Of a stretch of DNA of 64,000 nucleotides, positions 16,963-25,953 are shown in pieces (the first letter of the stretch is position 1; every line of letters begins with the position of its first letter). Below the pieces are notes generated by a model, which was not told the DNA's origin, ran no database searches, and saw only the letters and a list, made by a program, of their open reading frames with translations. The stretch covers positions 62,001 to 126,000 of the forward strand of contig SVHX01000002.1 in assembly GCA_015055665.1 (NCBI GenBank), given 5' to 3'. The translations under genes were made by a program, and so were the position numbers. Origin of the DNA: Clostridiales bacterium. Its GTDB lineage: Bacteria; Bacillota; Clostridia; Christensenellales; UBA1242.

Positions 16963-17640
16963 ATGAAGAAGAAAAGATGTGTACTGTGTGACTTTGAATT
17001 TGAGTATGATGATAAGGTAAACGAGAGTGTATTTGTCCGCCCATATGGCGAGGGAGCTGAGTATTATCACGATCTTTGGCATTTCCATGTAGACAAGTGT
17101 CCTAATTGTGGATATGCTAGTAGGGATATTTCGCATACTTATAACAAGCTCATAACTCATGACGAAAGTTACAAGGCAATTGGAGATATTAGCATAATCG
17201 TAGAACTTAATGAGGTTAGACCTAATAGAGTTGAGGCGTATATGAAGGCAGCTTATTATTATGATAGTATCTCGGATATATACAACTCGGGCAGGTGTCT
17301 ATTGCAAGCGGGAGATCTAGTATATGCAGAACTATTGTACTGGGATGAGTATGTGTTTAATTCGAAGGATTCGTTAAGTGCTCTTGTTAGTCAAGCTCAA
17401 TATAAAGAACTTAAGAAGTTTGCAGATCACTTGTATAATTCCGCAATTCAAAGATTAGAAGATTTTGTTAAGGAAGAGCCTAATCATGTGGACGCTTGGT
17501 TGTTGCTAGCGGGGAGTTTGCTTGATGGCGACAAGGTACAAGTTATTAGAGGCACTAGGATGCTAAGTAGTATTGCGGATATGGATCTTACTGACAAACA
17601 GAGGGCTGCACTGGATTTTCTAAAAAATGATGTTAGATAA
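16963..17640 (+). CDS. DUF2225-family protein with zinc-ribbon-like N-terminus
   Basis: Conserved protein of unknown function. The first 50 residues carry two CxxC pairs (CVLCDFEF near 6-9 and CPNCGYASRD near 47-50), which probably bind one zinc, and the DUF2225 hallmark of the region between them. The C-terminal ~130 residues are helical and TPR-like. 225 residues is typical. Its own promoter and a strong terminator make it a single-gene unit. Confidence 0.75.
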   Translation: MKKKRCVLCDFEFEYDDKVNESVFVRPYGEGAEYYHDLWHFHVDKCPNCGYASRDISHTYNKLITHDESYKAIGDISIIVELNEVRPNRVEAYMKAAYYYDSISDIYNSGRCLLQAGDLVYAELLYWDEYVFNSKDSLSALVSQAQYKELKKFADHLYNSAIQRLEDFVKEEPNHVDAWLLLAGSLLDGDKVQVIRGTRMLSSIADMDLTDKQRAALDFLKNDVR

Positions 17641-17654
17641 TTAAATATTTGACT

Positions 17655-17682
17655 AAGGGACAATGCTAATTTGTTCCTTTTT
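17655..17682 (+). terminator. Intrinsic terminator of the DUF2225 gene
   Basis: A 9-bp stem AAGGGACAA/TTGTTCCTT (one G-T pair) with a 7-nt loop, followed by a run of T residues. Confidence 0.85.
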
Positions 17683-17696
17683 TTTGAAGAAGGGTA

Positions 17697-17725
17697 TTGA
17701 ATTTGTGTTTTTGCTATGGTATACT
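17697..17725 (+). promoter_or_regulatory. Putative promoter of the PHP gene
   Basis: TTGAAT (17697-17702), 17-bp spacer, TATACT (17720-17725), with TGG as an extended -10. Confidence 0.6.
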
Positions 17726-17760
17726 AGACTTAATAATTTTTCAAGAAAAAGGAGAGTCTT

Positions 17761-19095
17761 GTGGCTAAGTACCCTAAGAAAGCAGATTTCCATATACATA
17801 GCGAATACTCTTTTGATGGGGTACTATCTATTGACGAGATTATCAGGGAAGCCAAGAAAAACAGGCTCTCTTGGATAGCCATAACCGACCATAATACAGA
17901 TGAGGGAGTTCGTTCGCTATGGGATGAACTTGACGAAGATTATAATAAGCCATACATCAATGTGGATGGATTAAATGTTGTGTCTGGTGTAGAGGTAACT
18001 TGTAGAGTAGATGGCGTACTTAATAATAAGGATCGAACTGCCAAGGTACATCTTCTGGTATATGGTGCATCATTAGATCCAAGATCGCCATTTAGTAGAC
18101 TCATTAATAAGAAGCATCAGAACGATAGAGATTATGACTTTGGCAGACTCGAGCATTTGCTATCCCAAGTTCATAATCATGATATAACCGAGCAAGACAT
18201 TAAGGACTTTATCCAATACAAGAAGCAAGACAATCCTGGTTATTCTACATTGTCAGGATCGGATATATATGAATTTTTGCTATCGCATCATTTAACGCTG
18301 GCCAAGTCTTACAAAGAGTTTGCAAGATTGCTAGAAGATTGCCCTCAGATAGAAAGATTAGATATTGACGCCAAAGAGCTTATAGAAATCGCTCATGCGT
18401 CTGGTGGGATAGTAATAATGGCACATCCTGCAGAGTCTATTAAGCGTACAGATGCGGCGGAAGACTTAATGGCAACATTGGTCGAAAATGGTCTAGACGG
18501 ATTCGAAACGAAATATAATTCTAGGGAAGATAGATACAAAGAGTGTCATAGATTGCTCGTGTTGTTAGATAGAGTGTATACCACTGCCGGTAAGAAACTT
18601 ATCTTTACTGGAGGTAGCGATTCGCATACTTTCGCAGATGGCGTAAGGCTAGGACGATATCAAGATGACTTTATCACCGAGGAGAGCCAGTCGTATTTCA
18701 TTAAGACAATGAAGGACGAGCCAGAATTAAGACTTAAGCAAGGCTTAAGACATAGACTAGGACAAATACCTTATGGCGAATACGTTGATGATTTGGTTAA
18801 GGCGTATGAGAAGACATATGAGCGTATTAAGGAAGGTACAACAGATTCGCCAGTGATAGTACAAGATAACACTAAGCGTACGAGAAGGCGGGCTAATAAA
18901 CTTAAGAAGCAGATGCGTGATGAGAGAAGAAGGCTGAAGAGGGAAGAGCGTGAGCGTCTAGAAGCCGCAGATAACGCAACAACAATGTCACAAGCTCAAT
19001 CGGAGTACGAGCGAAAGGCATACGAGAGGTATATCGAATCTCTAGAGGCACAGTATAGCAAGGCTAATTCGTGTGCTAATATACTGGATGAGTAG
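17761..19095 (+). CDS. PHP-domain phosphoesterase-like protein
   Basis: Predicted metal-dependent phosphoesterase of the PHP superfamily. Motif I DFHIHSEYS near residue 9, ITDHNT near 42, IMAHPAE near 220 and the late FTGGSDSH near 285 give the histidine/aspartate metal ligands. It is longer than the common 270-residue forms because of an insert around residues 100-200 and a ~100-residue Lys/Arg/Glu-rich helical tail (about 340-444) that may be coiled coil or RNA-binding. GTG start with AGGAGA five bases upstream. Substrate unknown; 3'-5' nucleoside bisphosphates and oligonucleotides are known substrates in this family. Confidence 0.8.
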   Translation: MAKYPKKADFHIHSEYSFDGVLSIDEIIREAKKNRLSWIAITDHNTDEGVRSLWDELDEDYNKPYINVDGLNVVSGVEVTCRVDGVLNNKDRTAKVHLLVYGASLDPRSPFSRLINKKHQNDRDYDFGRLEHLLSQVHNHDITEQDIKDFIQYKKQDNPGYSTLSGSDIYEFLLSHHLTLAKSYKEFARLLEDCPQIERLDIDAKELIEIAHASGGIVIMAHPAESIKRTDAAEDLMATLVENGLDGFETKYNSREDRYKECHRLLVLLDRVYTTAGKKLIFTGGSDSHTFADGVRLGRYQDDFITEESQSYFIKTMKDEPELRLKQGLRHRLGQIPYGEYVDDLVKAYEKTYERIKEGTTDSPVIVQDNTKRTRRRANKLKKQMRDERRRLKREERERLEAADNATTMSQAQSEYERKAYERYIESLEAQYSKANSCANILDE

Positions 19096-19111
19096 AGTGA
19101 TCTGAATATAA

Positions 19112-19160
19112 GAAAAAAAGAGTGCATTAACTTGGGGGTAACTTCGGTTAATGCATTTTT
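19112..19160. terminator. Bidirectional terminator between PHP and phosphatase genes
   Basis: Stem TGCATTAAC/GTTAATGCA at 19123-19155 with A-run and T-run on the two sides, so it can act for both convergent genes. Confidence 0.8.
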
Positions 19161-19164
19161 TGTG

Positions 19165-19707
19165 TTATATTTTATATTTTCGCAGTTCTGCGTTGTTAAA
19201 TTCGGTAAAGTTGTTCCAGATATCAAAGTTGATAGGTATCTGATTAAGGATTTTGTCAATTAGTGTAGCGGGGGTGGAGTGTGTTACTATTAATATATTA
19301 TCTGCAGGATGTGTATGGAGTATATCTTCAATGAAGTCTTTGACTCTAGCGTATACTTCAGGGTAATCTTCCATGCCACAAGATTTGTCGCGAGATGTAT
19401 GTTGTTTTTTCTCAAGCTCGGTATAGGTGGATTTTAGTCTGCCAGTGAAAATTCCTTGACCAATTTCGATAAGTCTATTGTCCTTAATAACTTTGGCATT
19501 GTGGTACTTATTCATAATATTAGTAGTTTGCATTGTTCGCATAAGGGGGGACGAATAGATTATATCGATTGGTGTTTTGGTGTGTATCTTAGAAACCTTC
19601 TCAACCAATTCTTTGCCGGACGAGCTTAACATGTTCTGAGAGTGTCCTTGTGTCCTTCTAATTTCGTTCCAAACGGTTGTTCCGTGTCGCATTACATAAA
19701 TGTTCAT
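19165..19707 (-). CDS. Histidine phosphatase family protein
   Basis: Phosphoglycerate-mutase-like phosphatase. The RHG motif (residues 8-10 in YVMRHGTTVWN) carries the nucleophilic histidine. SSPLMRTMQT near 53-62 supplies the second arginine, and the late VTHSTP motif holds the second histidine. The 180-residue size suits small broad-specificity phosphatases (CobC/YhfR-like) rather than glycolytic mutases. No neighbouring pathway identifies the substrate. Confidence 0.85.
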   Translation of the reverse strand: MNIYVMRHGTTVWNEIRRTQGHSQNMLSSSGKELVEKVSKIHTKTPIDIIYSSPLMRTMQTTNIMNKYHNAKVIKDNRLIEIGQGIFTGRLKSTYTELEKKQHTSRDKSCGMEDYPEVYARVKDFIEDILHTHPADNILIVTHSTPATLIDKILNQIPINFDIWNNFTEFNNAELRKYKI

Positions 19708-19770
19708 AAACTAGCTCCATAAAAACTTATAAATCTATATTATTTTAGCATACTATAATAAAATTGCACA

Positions 19771-19810
19771 ACGAAAAAGACAAGGTTAAACCTTGCCTTT
19801 CGCTTTTTCT
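19771..19810 (-). terminator. Terminator of the small lipoprotein gene
   Basis: Hairpin around AAGGCAAGG/CCTTGTCTT on the minus strand (loop TTTAA, one mismatch further out), followed by TTTTTCG. It lies just after the stop of the lipoprotein gene. Confidence 0.6.
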
Positions 19811-19827
19811 GCTATAAGTGGTTAATT

Positions 19828-20190
19828 TTAGCCCTTAAATGCATCAATAGCATCTTCTGTTCCTGAGTATACCCACTTACCAGATACTTGGAACGGATTG
19901 TCTTCTGAATTTTTCTCAGAATCAGTCATGTCTTCGTAGAAGTCTTTTGCGTCTGCTTTGCTATCGAATAGCAATGCTACTAATCTGTCCTTAAGTAAGT
20001 CTTTAGTAGCAACAATTCCGCCTACGAAACCTTCTGCATCTTCGCCCTTATCGTAATCGTAAACTGTGTAGCCAGCCTCTTTCATCTTCTCAGTTGCCTT
20101 CTCGATATTAGAAGGAACACAAGCTGTAAGAAGTGTGCCAGCAAATATTGCAACAAATGCAAGACTTAAAAACTTTAATGCTTTTTTCAT
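19828..20190 (-). CDS. Small lipoprotein of unknown function
   Basis: 120 residues with a typical lipoprotein signal: two Lys near the N-terminus, a hydrophobic core and lipobox LLTAC with the lipidated cysteine at position 24. The mature part of ~95 residues is acidic, alternates charged and aromatic residues and shows no known motif. AGGAGG precedes the ATG. Similar short lipoproteins are common in gut Clostridia MAGs. It has its own terminator. Confidence 0.7.
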   Translation of the reverse strand: MKKALKFLSLAFVAIFAGTLLTACVPSNIEKATEKMKEAGYTVYDYDKGEDAEGFVGGIVATKDLLKDRLVALLFDSKADAKDFYEDMTDSEKNSEDNPFQVSGKWVYSGTEDAIDAFKG

Positions 20191-20285
20191 AATCCATCCT
20201 CCTTGAAAATCATAAAGTTAATACTAACATTGTAACAATTATATTTATGATTGTCAAAAAATTTAAGTGATTCTTTGTAATAAAA

Positions 20286-21116
20286 TTAGATAATTTTATC
20301 GATCCATGTTGGTGAGAACGTTGGGGTTAGATGATTAATGCCTAGCTCGTCATTAGGTATATCAAAGTGTAACTTGTGTGCTGTAAGGGCATAAAAGTTG
20401 TAGGAGTCTAGTTTACTTCCGTACTTGGTGTCGCCGATAATTGGAGCACCCAAGTGTGATAAGTGAGCTCTTATCTGATGTGTACGCCCGGTATGTAGAA
20501 GTATTGTTGATAGGTTGTAAGTATTTTTTGGCTCGACCGAAAGTATTTCGGTTATTATTTCCTTATAATCCTCTTGAGGTGTATCTGATATACTAACTAG
20601 CCCTTTGGAAGAATCTTTCTTGAGAAAGGCTACGAATTTGCCAGGTTTAAGAGGTTCTTTTGTGGCAGCAATATAAGTTTTCTTAATGTGTTTTTCGCGA
20701 AAATATTGTTCGAATTTGCGAGCTATATCTTTGTTCCTAGCAAGAATTACTAGTCCTTCGGTTAAGCGGTCTAGTCGGTGCACAACAATTGCGCCTTTGT
20801 CTTCGAAAATCTCTTCGAGCGAATAGGTGTTGCTGGAAGACTTATCTCTAGTTGCACACTCGATCCCTGCAGGCTTGCCGACTATTAGAATATTATTGTC
20901 TTCGTAAATAATCGGTACTTGCGGGCGAGATGTATTGAATCCATATATTTCTATAATGTCGCCAGAACTTATCGCTATATTGTCTTTGGTTCGTTTGCCA
21001 TTAACTTTGACTTTGCCCATGCGTAACGCTTTCTGTGCAGAGCCAAAGCTTAGCCCTTGCACGTTATGTATAAGAGATTTGATAAGTTTCTCAGTTGTGT
21101 TTGACTCGAATCGCAA
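20286..21116 (-). CDS. RluA-family pseudouridine synthase with S4 domain
   Basis: RNA pseudouridine synthase (RluC/RluD type). Residues ~10-60 are an S4 RNA-binding domain. The catalytic motif HRLDRLTEGL at about 118-127 carries the active-site aspartate. A later HQIRAHLSHLG-like motif is also typical. The start appears to be TTG at 21116, with AGGTAGGT further upstream. At 276 residues it is slightly short for RluD, and the target uridines cannot be inferred. Confidence 0.9.
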   Translation of the reverse strand: MRFESNTTEKLIKSLIHNVQGLSFGSAQKALRMGKVKVNGKRTKDNIAISSGDIIEIYGFNTSRPQVPIIYEDNNILIVGKPAGIECATRDKSSSNTYSLEEIFEDKGAIVVHRLDRLTEGLVILARNKDIARKFEQYFREKHIKKTYIAATKEPLKPGKFVAFLKKDSSKGLVSISDTPQEDYKEIITEILSVEPKNTYNLSTILLHTGRTHQIRAHLSHLGAPIIGDTKYGSKLDSYNFYALTAHKLHFDIPNDELGINHLTPTFSPTWIDKII

Positions 21117-21197
21117 TTGGATTTATACCTACCTTTGTGTGATTTCTCTCCAATTTTAGCATAATTTGCTTGTTTTGCAAATAATTTTCGCAAAAAC

Positions 21198-21226
21198 TTG
21201 TAAATTTGCCAAAACTATTGTACAAT
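21198..21226 (+). promoter_or_regulatory. Putative promoter of the suf operon
   Basis: TTGTAA (21198-21203), 17-bp spacer and TACAAT (21221-21226), 33 bp before the sufC start. No IscR-like palindrome was seen nearby. Confidence 0.5.
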
Positions 21227-21258
21227 ATATGTGACTTAGATAAAAGTTAAGGAGAAAT

Positions 21259-21984
21259 ATGATAAAATTAGACAATGTGTCTTACAAAGTAAAAGAGGGT
21301 GGCAAGGATAGGTATATCTTGCGTAATGTAAGCCTTGAGATAGAATCGGGAGATATTATTGTTGTAACAGGACATAATGGAAGTGGTAAGAGTACTCTTA
21401 TGAAGATTATTATGGGGATACTTCCTGTGACATCTGGTAAGATCTATCTTGATGGGAAGGATATAACTGATATGGATATAGCCGAAAGGGCAAGGCTTGG
21501 GATTGCATATGCCTTTCAGACGCCTGTAAGATTTAAAGGCCTTAAGGTTAGAGATCTTATATCAACAGCTCAGAAGACTAATAGCAAGATAATGGATGTA
21601 TGTAATTATCTCTCGCGAGTAGGATTGTGTGCTAGAGATTACATAGATAGAGAACTTAATGATAAGCTTTCGGGCGGTGAGCTAAAAAGGATAGAGATTG
21701 CTACAACCTTTGCTAGAGGTGCAAGACTTAATATATTTGATGAGCCAGAGGCGGGCATTGATCTATGGAGCTTTGATGGGCTTATATCTGCTTTCGAAGA
21801 GAACAAAGGCGAAGGTGGCACTAATATAATTATATCCCACCAAGAGAAGATTATTGGGATTGCAGACAAGGTGCTTGTTCTTGATAGTGGTAATGTTGTG
21901 GCGTATGGCGATAGAGAGTCGGTAATGCCTAATGTGAAGACTAGGCCTGTGTGCAGTATGTTGCAAGGAGGTAGTAATGAGTAA
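21259..21984 (+). CDS. sufC: SufC-type Fe-S cluster assembly ATPase
   Basis: ABC-type ATPase powering Fe-S cluster assembly on the SufB scaffold. Walker A GHNGSGKST near residues 38-46, signature LSGGELKRIEIA near 137-148 and Walker B LNIFDEPEAGIDLW with the SufC-specific EAGID are visible. 241 residues is typical. The next gene (SufB/D-like) overlaps by 8 bp. No sufS, sufU or second SufD follows, so this looks like a two-component form. Confidence 0.93.
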   Translation: MIKLDNVSYKVKEGGKDRYILRNVSLEIESGDIIVVTGHNGSGKSTLMKIIMGILPVTSGKIYLDGKDITDMDIAERARLGIAYAFQTPVRFKGLKVRDLISTAQKTNSKIMDVCNYLSRVGLCARDYIDRELNDKLSGGELKRIEIATTFARGARLNIFDEPEAGIDLWSFDGLISAFEENKGEGGTNIIISHQEKIIGIADKVLVLDSGNVVAYGDRESVMPNVKTRPVCSMLQGGSNE

Positions 21985-22891
21985 TATTGAGAAAGATTTG
22001 CTACTAGCAGTTGCAGACTTGCATCAGATACCGAGCGGGGCTTTCTCGTTAAGAGAAAATGGCAAAGGCGTTCAGATTAATTCTACAGAAAATATAGAGA
22101 TTGTTCCTAAGGAAAATGGCAAGGGCATAGATATATATGTCAAGGCAGGGACAACTAATGAGTCGTTGCATATGCCGGTTATAATTAGTAAGTCGGGTGT
22201 GATGGATGTTGTGTACAATGACTTTCATATTGGCAAGGATGCAGATGTACTAATTGTCGCAGGTTGTGGAGTGCATAACCCAGGAAAAGATAGTAGCGAG
22301 CATAATGGTATACATAGTTTTTATCTGGAAGAAGGGGCTAAAGTAAGATATGTCGAGAAGCATATTGGTACTGGTGTAGGCGGAGGCAAAATTCTTAACC
22401 CGATTACAAATATCAACCTTGGCAAGAATAGCGTGCTTACAATGGAAACAACTCAGCTGGGAGGTGTTTCATCTTCGGTAAGAGATACTAACGCAACTCT
22501 TGGTAAAGGAGCAAAGTTGGTTGTTAAGGAAAAGATATTAACCAGTCTTGATCAGACTGCCGATTCGACATTTCATGTGAACCTCAAAGGCGAAGATTGT
22601 TCTGCTGATATTATAAGTAGAAGTGTGGCAAGGGATAATAGCAAACAAACATTTTATAGTAGTATGGTTGGTGAGTGTAAGTGCTTTGGACATGTTGAGT
22701 GTGATGCGATACTTATGGATAAGGCATCTGTTGTAGCAACTCCAGAAATAGTTGCTAAGTGTGTGGATGCAAGTCTTGTACATGAGGCTGCAATAGGCAA
22801 GATCGCAGGGGAGCAGCTTATCAAGCTTAAGACGCTTGGACTCAGTGACAAAGAAGCTGAGGATATGATAATCAGTGGATTCTTGTCCTAG
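21977..22891 (+). CDS. SufB/SufD-family Fe-S assembly scaffold, short form
   Basis: Beta-helix scaffold partner of SufC. The C-terminal motif HEAAIGKIAGEQLIKLKTLGLSD matches the SufB/D consensus (HxASVGKI..EQLFYLMSRGLS). The central region has the repetitive beta-strand character of the family. At 304 residues it is much shorter than the usual SufB (about 465), as in the minimal SmsCB-type systems of anaerobes and archaea. GGAGG precedes the ATG, which lies inside sufC. With no other suf genes nearby, this pair may be the complete local machinery. Confidence 0.85.
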   Translation: MSNIEKDLLLAVADLHQIPSGAFSLRENGKGVQINSTENIEIVPKENGKGIDIYVKAGTTNESLHMPVIISKSGVMDVVYNDFHIGKDADVLIVAGCGVHNPGKDSSEHNGIHSFYLEEGAKVRYVEKHIGTGVGGGKILNPITNINLGKNSVLTMETTQLGGVSSSVRDTNATLGKGAKLVVKEKILTSLDQTADSTFHVNLKGEDCSADIISRSVARDNSKQTFYSSMVGECKCFGHVECDAILMDKASVVATPEIVAKCVDASLVHEAAIGKIAGEQLIKLKTLGLSDKEAEDMIISGFLS

Positions 22892-22939
22892 AAAAAAGAT
22901 AGCGAGGATTGCTAGTATATGTTCCTTGCTATCTTTTTT
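22892..22939. terminator. Bidirectional terminator between the suf operon and the next gene
   Basis: Stem AAAAAAGATAGCGAGG paired with CCTTGCTATCTTTTTT (one G-T pair), 16-nt loop. A and T runs flank both sides. Confidence 0.9.
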
Positions 22940-22940
22940 A

Positions 22941-24158
22941 CTAGCTATTAAGAAAAATATTTTCGCCAGTATTGGCGTCTTGATACATCACCCAATAACC
23001 CGTTGTGTATGGATTCCTTACATCTGTTGGTAGCCATTGACTGTACTTTCGCATCTCGATTGGTGGCTCTTGGTTGTATGTTCCCGGCACGCCATAACAA
23101 ATATATTTTATGTTGTTATCAACATTAATAATGCCAACAACATAATACTTATTGTCAGTATCTGTATCGAGCTTTGCCCATTTGCTATTATCAACTAATG
23201 ACTCTAGCTTGTGTTCTCGAGGGTATCTATTGAATATCTCATCTATCTGGTCGGCTATCATATCGTAGAACTGATGTGGTGATCTCTCGCTGTTAAATTC
23301 GCTCTCAATTATCTTGTCGAGTTCTTCGTCTGATGTTTCGAATAAACTAGCTTGTGCACTTGCTGCTGCAATATCGCTAGTGTTTACAATTTCCTCCGAC
23401 ATTGATATCTCAGCGATATCTATGTTGTTAAGTCGGGAGAGGTCTTGGTAATTATTATGTGTGGCATGCTGTGTATTTTGCTGAGTGGTTAAGTTGTTTA
23501 AATGTTCATTTGGCTGGCAGTTACAATGATTATTTGTGTTACCGAGTGAGTAATTATTATGTGCTGATTGAGCTGATATAGAGAAGTCTTGATTGTTGTC
23601 AGTAATCTTATCATGAACTGTGCCATTGGCAAGTGGGTATTGGTTGTTGTGTATGATTGCGTTGTTAGTAGCAATGGTTGCCTCGGGCGAGGTGATTGAA
23701 CTATGTAATTCCTCTATGTCTACTTGTATGGGTGTTGGCTCTATAGTTTCGGATATAGATGATTGTTTGCGAACATTAATGCTTGAGGTATTGATCCTAG
23801 AGATGCCTTCTTTGATATTAGATATAATTGCAGACTTGAAGTGTGGGTCTTTCTCGTATCCCCATAGAATTGGTGTTACTTGAGATCCTTGGCAACTAAG
23901 TAACACACATCCTAATGGATGAGATATATTGGTGTTGCTGGGGAGTATAAAGTTGTATGTGCTACTAGATGTATGTACATTGTGTTTGCTTATTAGGTCG
24001 CCATCTTTGATGCCTAGTATATACTCGCCATCTGGGATTGTATTGTATGTCTTAAGTGTGCACATTATAACATTATTTTTGTGTTCTAGTTTGAGAGTTC
24101 CCATACCTTTGGTCTTCTCGTTGTTAGATAAAAATAACATTTTCTTAAGAGTATCCAT
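22941..24158 (-). CDS. Hypothetical clostridial protein with conserved C-terminal domain
   Basis: Not identified by name. The ATG at 24158 has GGAGGAG five bases upstream; an open frame extends 39 codons further but without support. The N-terminal ~110 residues form a beta-rich domain. Residues ~130-285 are low-complexity, Asn/Ser/Thr/His-rich and probably disordered. The last ~100 residues (YDMIADQIDEIFNRYP..., SKWAKLD, YVVGIINVD, YICYGVPG, WLPTD, GYWVMYQD) resemble a C-terminal domain common in uncharacterised Clostridia proteins. No signal peptide or TM segment is present, so it is likely cytosolic. Confidence 0.65.
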   Translation of the reverse strand: MDTLKKMLFLSNNEKTKGMGTLKLEHKNNVIMCTLKTYNTIPDGEYILGIKDGDLISKHNVHTSSSTYNFILPSNTNISHPLGCVLLSCQGSQVTPILWGYEKDPHFKSAIISNIKEGISRINTSSINVRKQSSISETIEPTPIQVDIEELHSSITSPEATIATNNAIIHNNQYPLANGTVHDKITDNNQDFSISAQSAHNNYSLGNTNNHCNCQPNEHLNNLTTQQNTQHATHNNYQDLSRLNNIDIAEISMSEEIVNTSDIAAASAQASLFETSDEELDKIIESEFNSERSPHQFYDMIADQIDEIFNRYPREHKLESLVDNSKWAKLDTDTDNKYYVVGIINVDNNIKYICYGVPGTYNQEPPIEMRKYSQWLPTDVRNPYTTGYWVMYQDANTGENIFLNS

Positions 24159-24291
24159 ATTGCTCCTCCAGAAATTATGGTTGATAAAATTTTTTCTATT
24201 ATATTGTATATGATAAGATAATTTGTTTTGTGATAATTCTCGTAGCGAATTAGTACTTATTATGTAACAAAACAACTAAATATTAAGATAC

Positions 24292-24322
24292 AAAAACACT
24301 ACCATTAAATTATGGTAGTGTT
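24292..24322 (-). terminator. Terminator of the metG-tatD-rsmA operon
   Basis: Perfect 11-bp stem AACACTACCAT/ATGGTAGTGTT with a 6-nt loop. On the minus strand TTTTTG follows. Confidence 0.85.
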
Positions 24323-24338
24323 AGTTAGTTATATTGAT

Positions 24339-25172
24339 CTATTTGATAAGAATTCTTGCAATTGTATTGGCAAGGGTTACTAGCTCTTGCGTTGATAATG
24401 TTTCGCCCCTTAATCCGCTACGAAGACCTGCCTCGGATACGATCTGATTAACCAATTCTGATGATATTTTAAATGAAGATTTAAGATTGTTCTCAATAGT
24501 CTTGCGTCTCATGGCAAACACGCTCTTAATTGTATCGTCAAGAATCTTAGTGTTAATAATATCGTATTTGGATGTGTCGAAGTCAATCTTGACTATTGCG
24601 CTATCAACATTAGGTGCGGGGGTAAACATATTGCGGTTAACATTTTTGATAATGCTTGCGTTAGCACGGTAATCGATAGATGCGGTTATTGCACCATAAT
24701 CTTTGGTATTAGGTTTGGCTACTAATCTATCTGCAACTTCCTTTTGAACCATAATAGACATTGACTGAAGTCTAGTTGCGTTCTCGAGAAATTTGAATAT
24801 AATCGGGGTTGTTATATAATATGGAAGATTGGCAACCATAATATAATCGTTACCTAATTTGTCTTCGATATCAGACATATCAAATTTCATAATGTCGCCA
24901 AAAACAACCTCGACATTATTAAATCTTGACAAATTCTCTTCGAGTATTGGTTGAAGGTTGCGGTCTATCTCGTATGCGACAACGCGACTAGCCTTCTCTG
25001 CTATAATAGCAGTAAGTGTGCCAGCTCCTGGACCAATCTCAAGAACTGTTTTGCCTGTTACATCAACCTTGTCAACAATTGATCTAAGTAGATTGGTATC
25101 AAAGATGAAATTCTGCCCATAGGCTTTGTTAAACTTAAAATTATGTTTATTAAGTATATCTAAATTTCCCAA
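24339..25172 (-). CDS. rsmA: 16S rRNA dimethyladenosine transferase RsmA (KsgA)
   Basis: Dimethylates the two adjacent adenines of helix 45 in 16S rRNA during 30S maturation. It shows the N-terminal KAYGQNFIFD motif, the SAM-binding EIGPGAGTLT near residue 46, EIDRNL near 68 and the catalytic NLPYY near 118. The start seems to be TTG at 25172, 2 bp after the tatD stop. Last gene of metG-tatD-rsmA, an order conserved in Bacillus. The rnmV gene that often lies between tatD and rsmA is missing here. Confidence 0.95.
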   Translation of the reverse strand: MGNLDILNKHNFKFNKAYGQNFIFDTNLLRSIVDKVDVTGKTVLEIGPGAGTLTAIIAEKASRVVAYEIDRNLQPILEENLSRFNNVEVVFGDIMKFDMSDIEDKLGNDYIMVANLPYYITTPIIFKFLENATRLQSMSIMVQKEVADRLVAKPNTKDYGAITASIDYRANASIIKNVNRNMFTPAPNVDSAIVKIDFDTSKYDIINTKILDDTIKSVFAMRRKTIENNLKSSFKISSELVNQIVSEAGLRSGLRGETLSTQELVTLANTIARILIK

Positions 25173-25174
25173 AT

Positions 25175-25951
25175 TTATCTATCCGCCTTTGGAAATAATT
25201 TTAAAGCATTATTATGTGTAATCTCAACCACTTTGTCATAAGAAATCCCCTTGATTTCACCGATTTTTGTAGCAACAACGGATGTGAGTTTTGGCTCGTT
25301 ACGAGTGCCTCTATATGGGTGAGGGGCAAGGTATGGGCAATCTGTTTCGAGAACGATATCTTCCATATCTGCTATCTTGCATACCTCTGGAGCGGTGACG
25401 CTATTCTTAAATGTAAGTGTTCCGCCAAAGGCGATTTTTAATCCTAGTTTCTTGATTTCGCGATATATCTCTACGCTTTCGCTAAAGCAATGAACAACAC
25501 CTCCATTGCTTAGTAGGTCTTTGTTGTTCTTAAGGATTTCTAGGCAGTCGCCAATGCTATCTCTATTATGGATACACACAGGCAATCCGACTTCGTGAGC
25601 GAGCTGTAGTTGAGATATAAATACGCGTTTTTGATCTTCTTTGTCTATCCCTTGGTAGTGATAATCTAGTCCAATCTCGCCAATAGCAATAACTTTAGGG
25701 TGGGAGGACAATTCCTTGATACGAGCAATTGTTTCTTCGGTATAATCTGCAACATCACTTGGATGAATACCGATTATTGCGTAGATGTTGTCGTGTTCTT
25801 CGGCAAGTTTGACAGAAGATTCGATAGTGTTGCGGTCGTATGCTACGGTAAAGACTTTGTCTACGTTATCAAGATGTAGGGAGGCAATTAATGCCTCCCT
25901 GTCGTTATCATATTGATTGTCTGTAAGGTGTGCGTGTGTATCAATTAACAT
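25175..25951 (-). CDS. tatD: TatD-family metal-dependent DNase
   Basis: TIM-barrel metallohydrolase with nuclease activity. DTHAHL at the N-terminus gives the first metal ligands. IGIHPSD, GEIGLDYH, VCIHNRD, GVVHCFSE and LETDCPYLAPHPYRG follow in the usual order. The ATG at 25951, preceded by GAGGTG, is preferred to a start 18 nt upstream that would lie inside metG. The gene begins 2 bp after the metG stop, so it is co-translated. Confidence 0.93.
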   Translation of the reverse strand: MLIDTHAHLTDNQYDNDREALIASLHLDNVDKVFTVAYDRNTIESSVKLAEEHDNIYAIIGIHPSDVADYTEETIARIKELSSHPKVIAIGEIGLDYHYQGIDKEDQKRVFISQLQLAHEVGLPVCIHNRDSIGDCLEILKNNKDLLSNGGVVHCFSESVEIYREIKKLGLKIAFGGTLTFKNSVTAPEVCKIADMEDIVLETDCPYLAPHPYRGTRNEPKLTSVVATKIGEIKGISYDKVVEITHNNALKLFPKADR

Positions 25952-25953
25952 GA

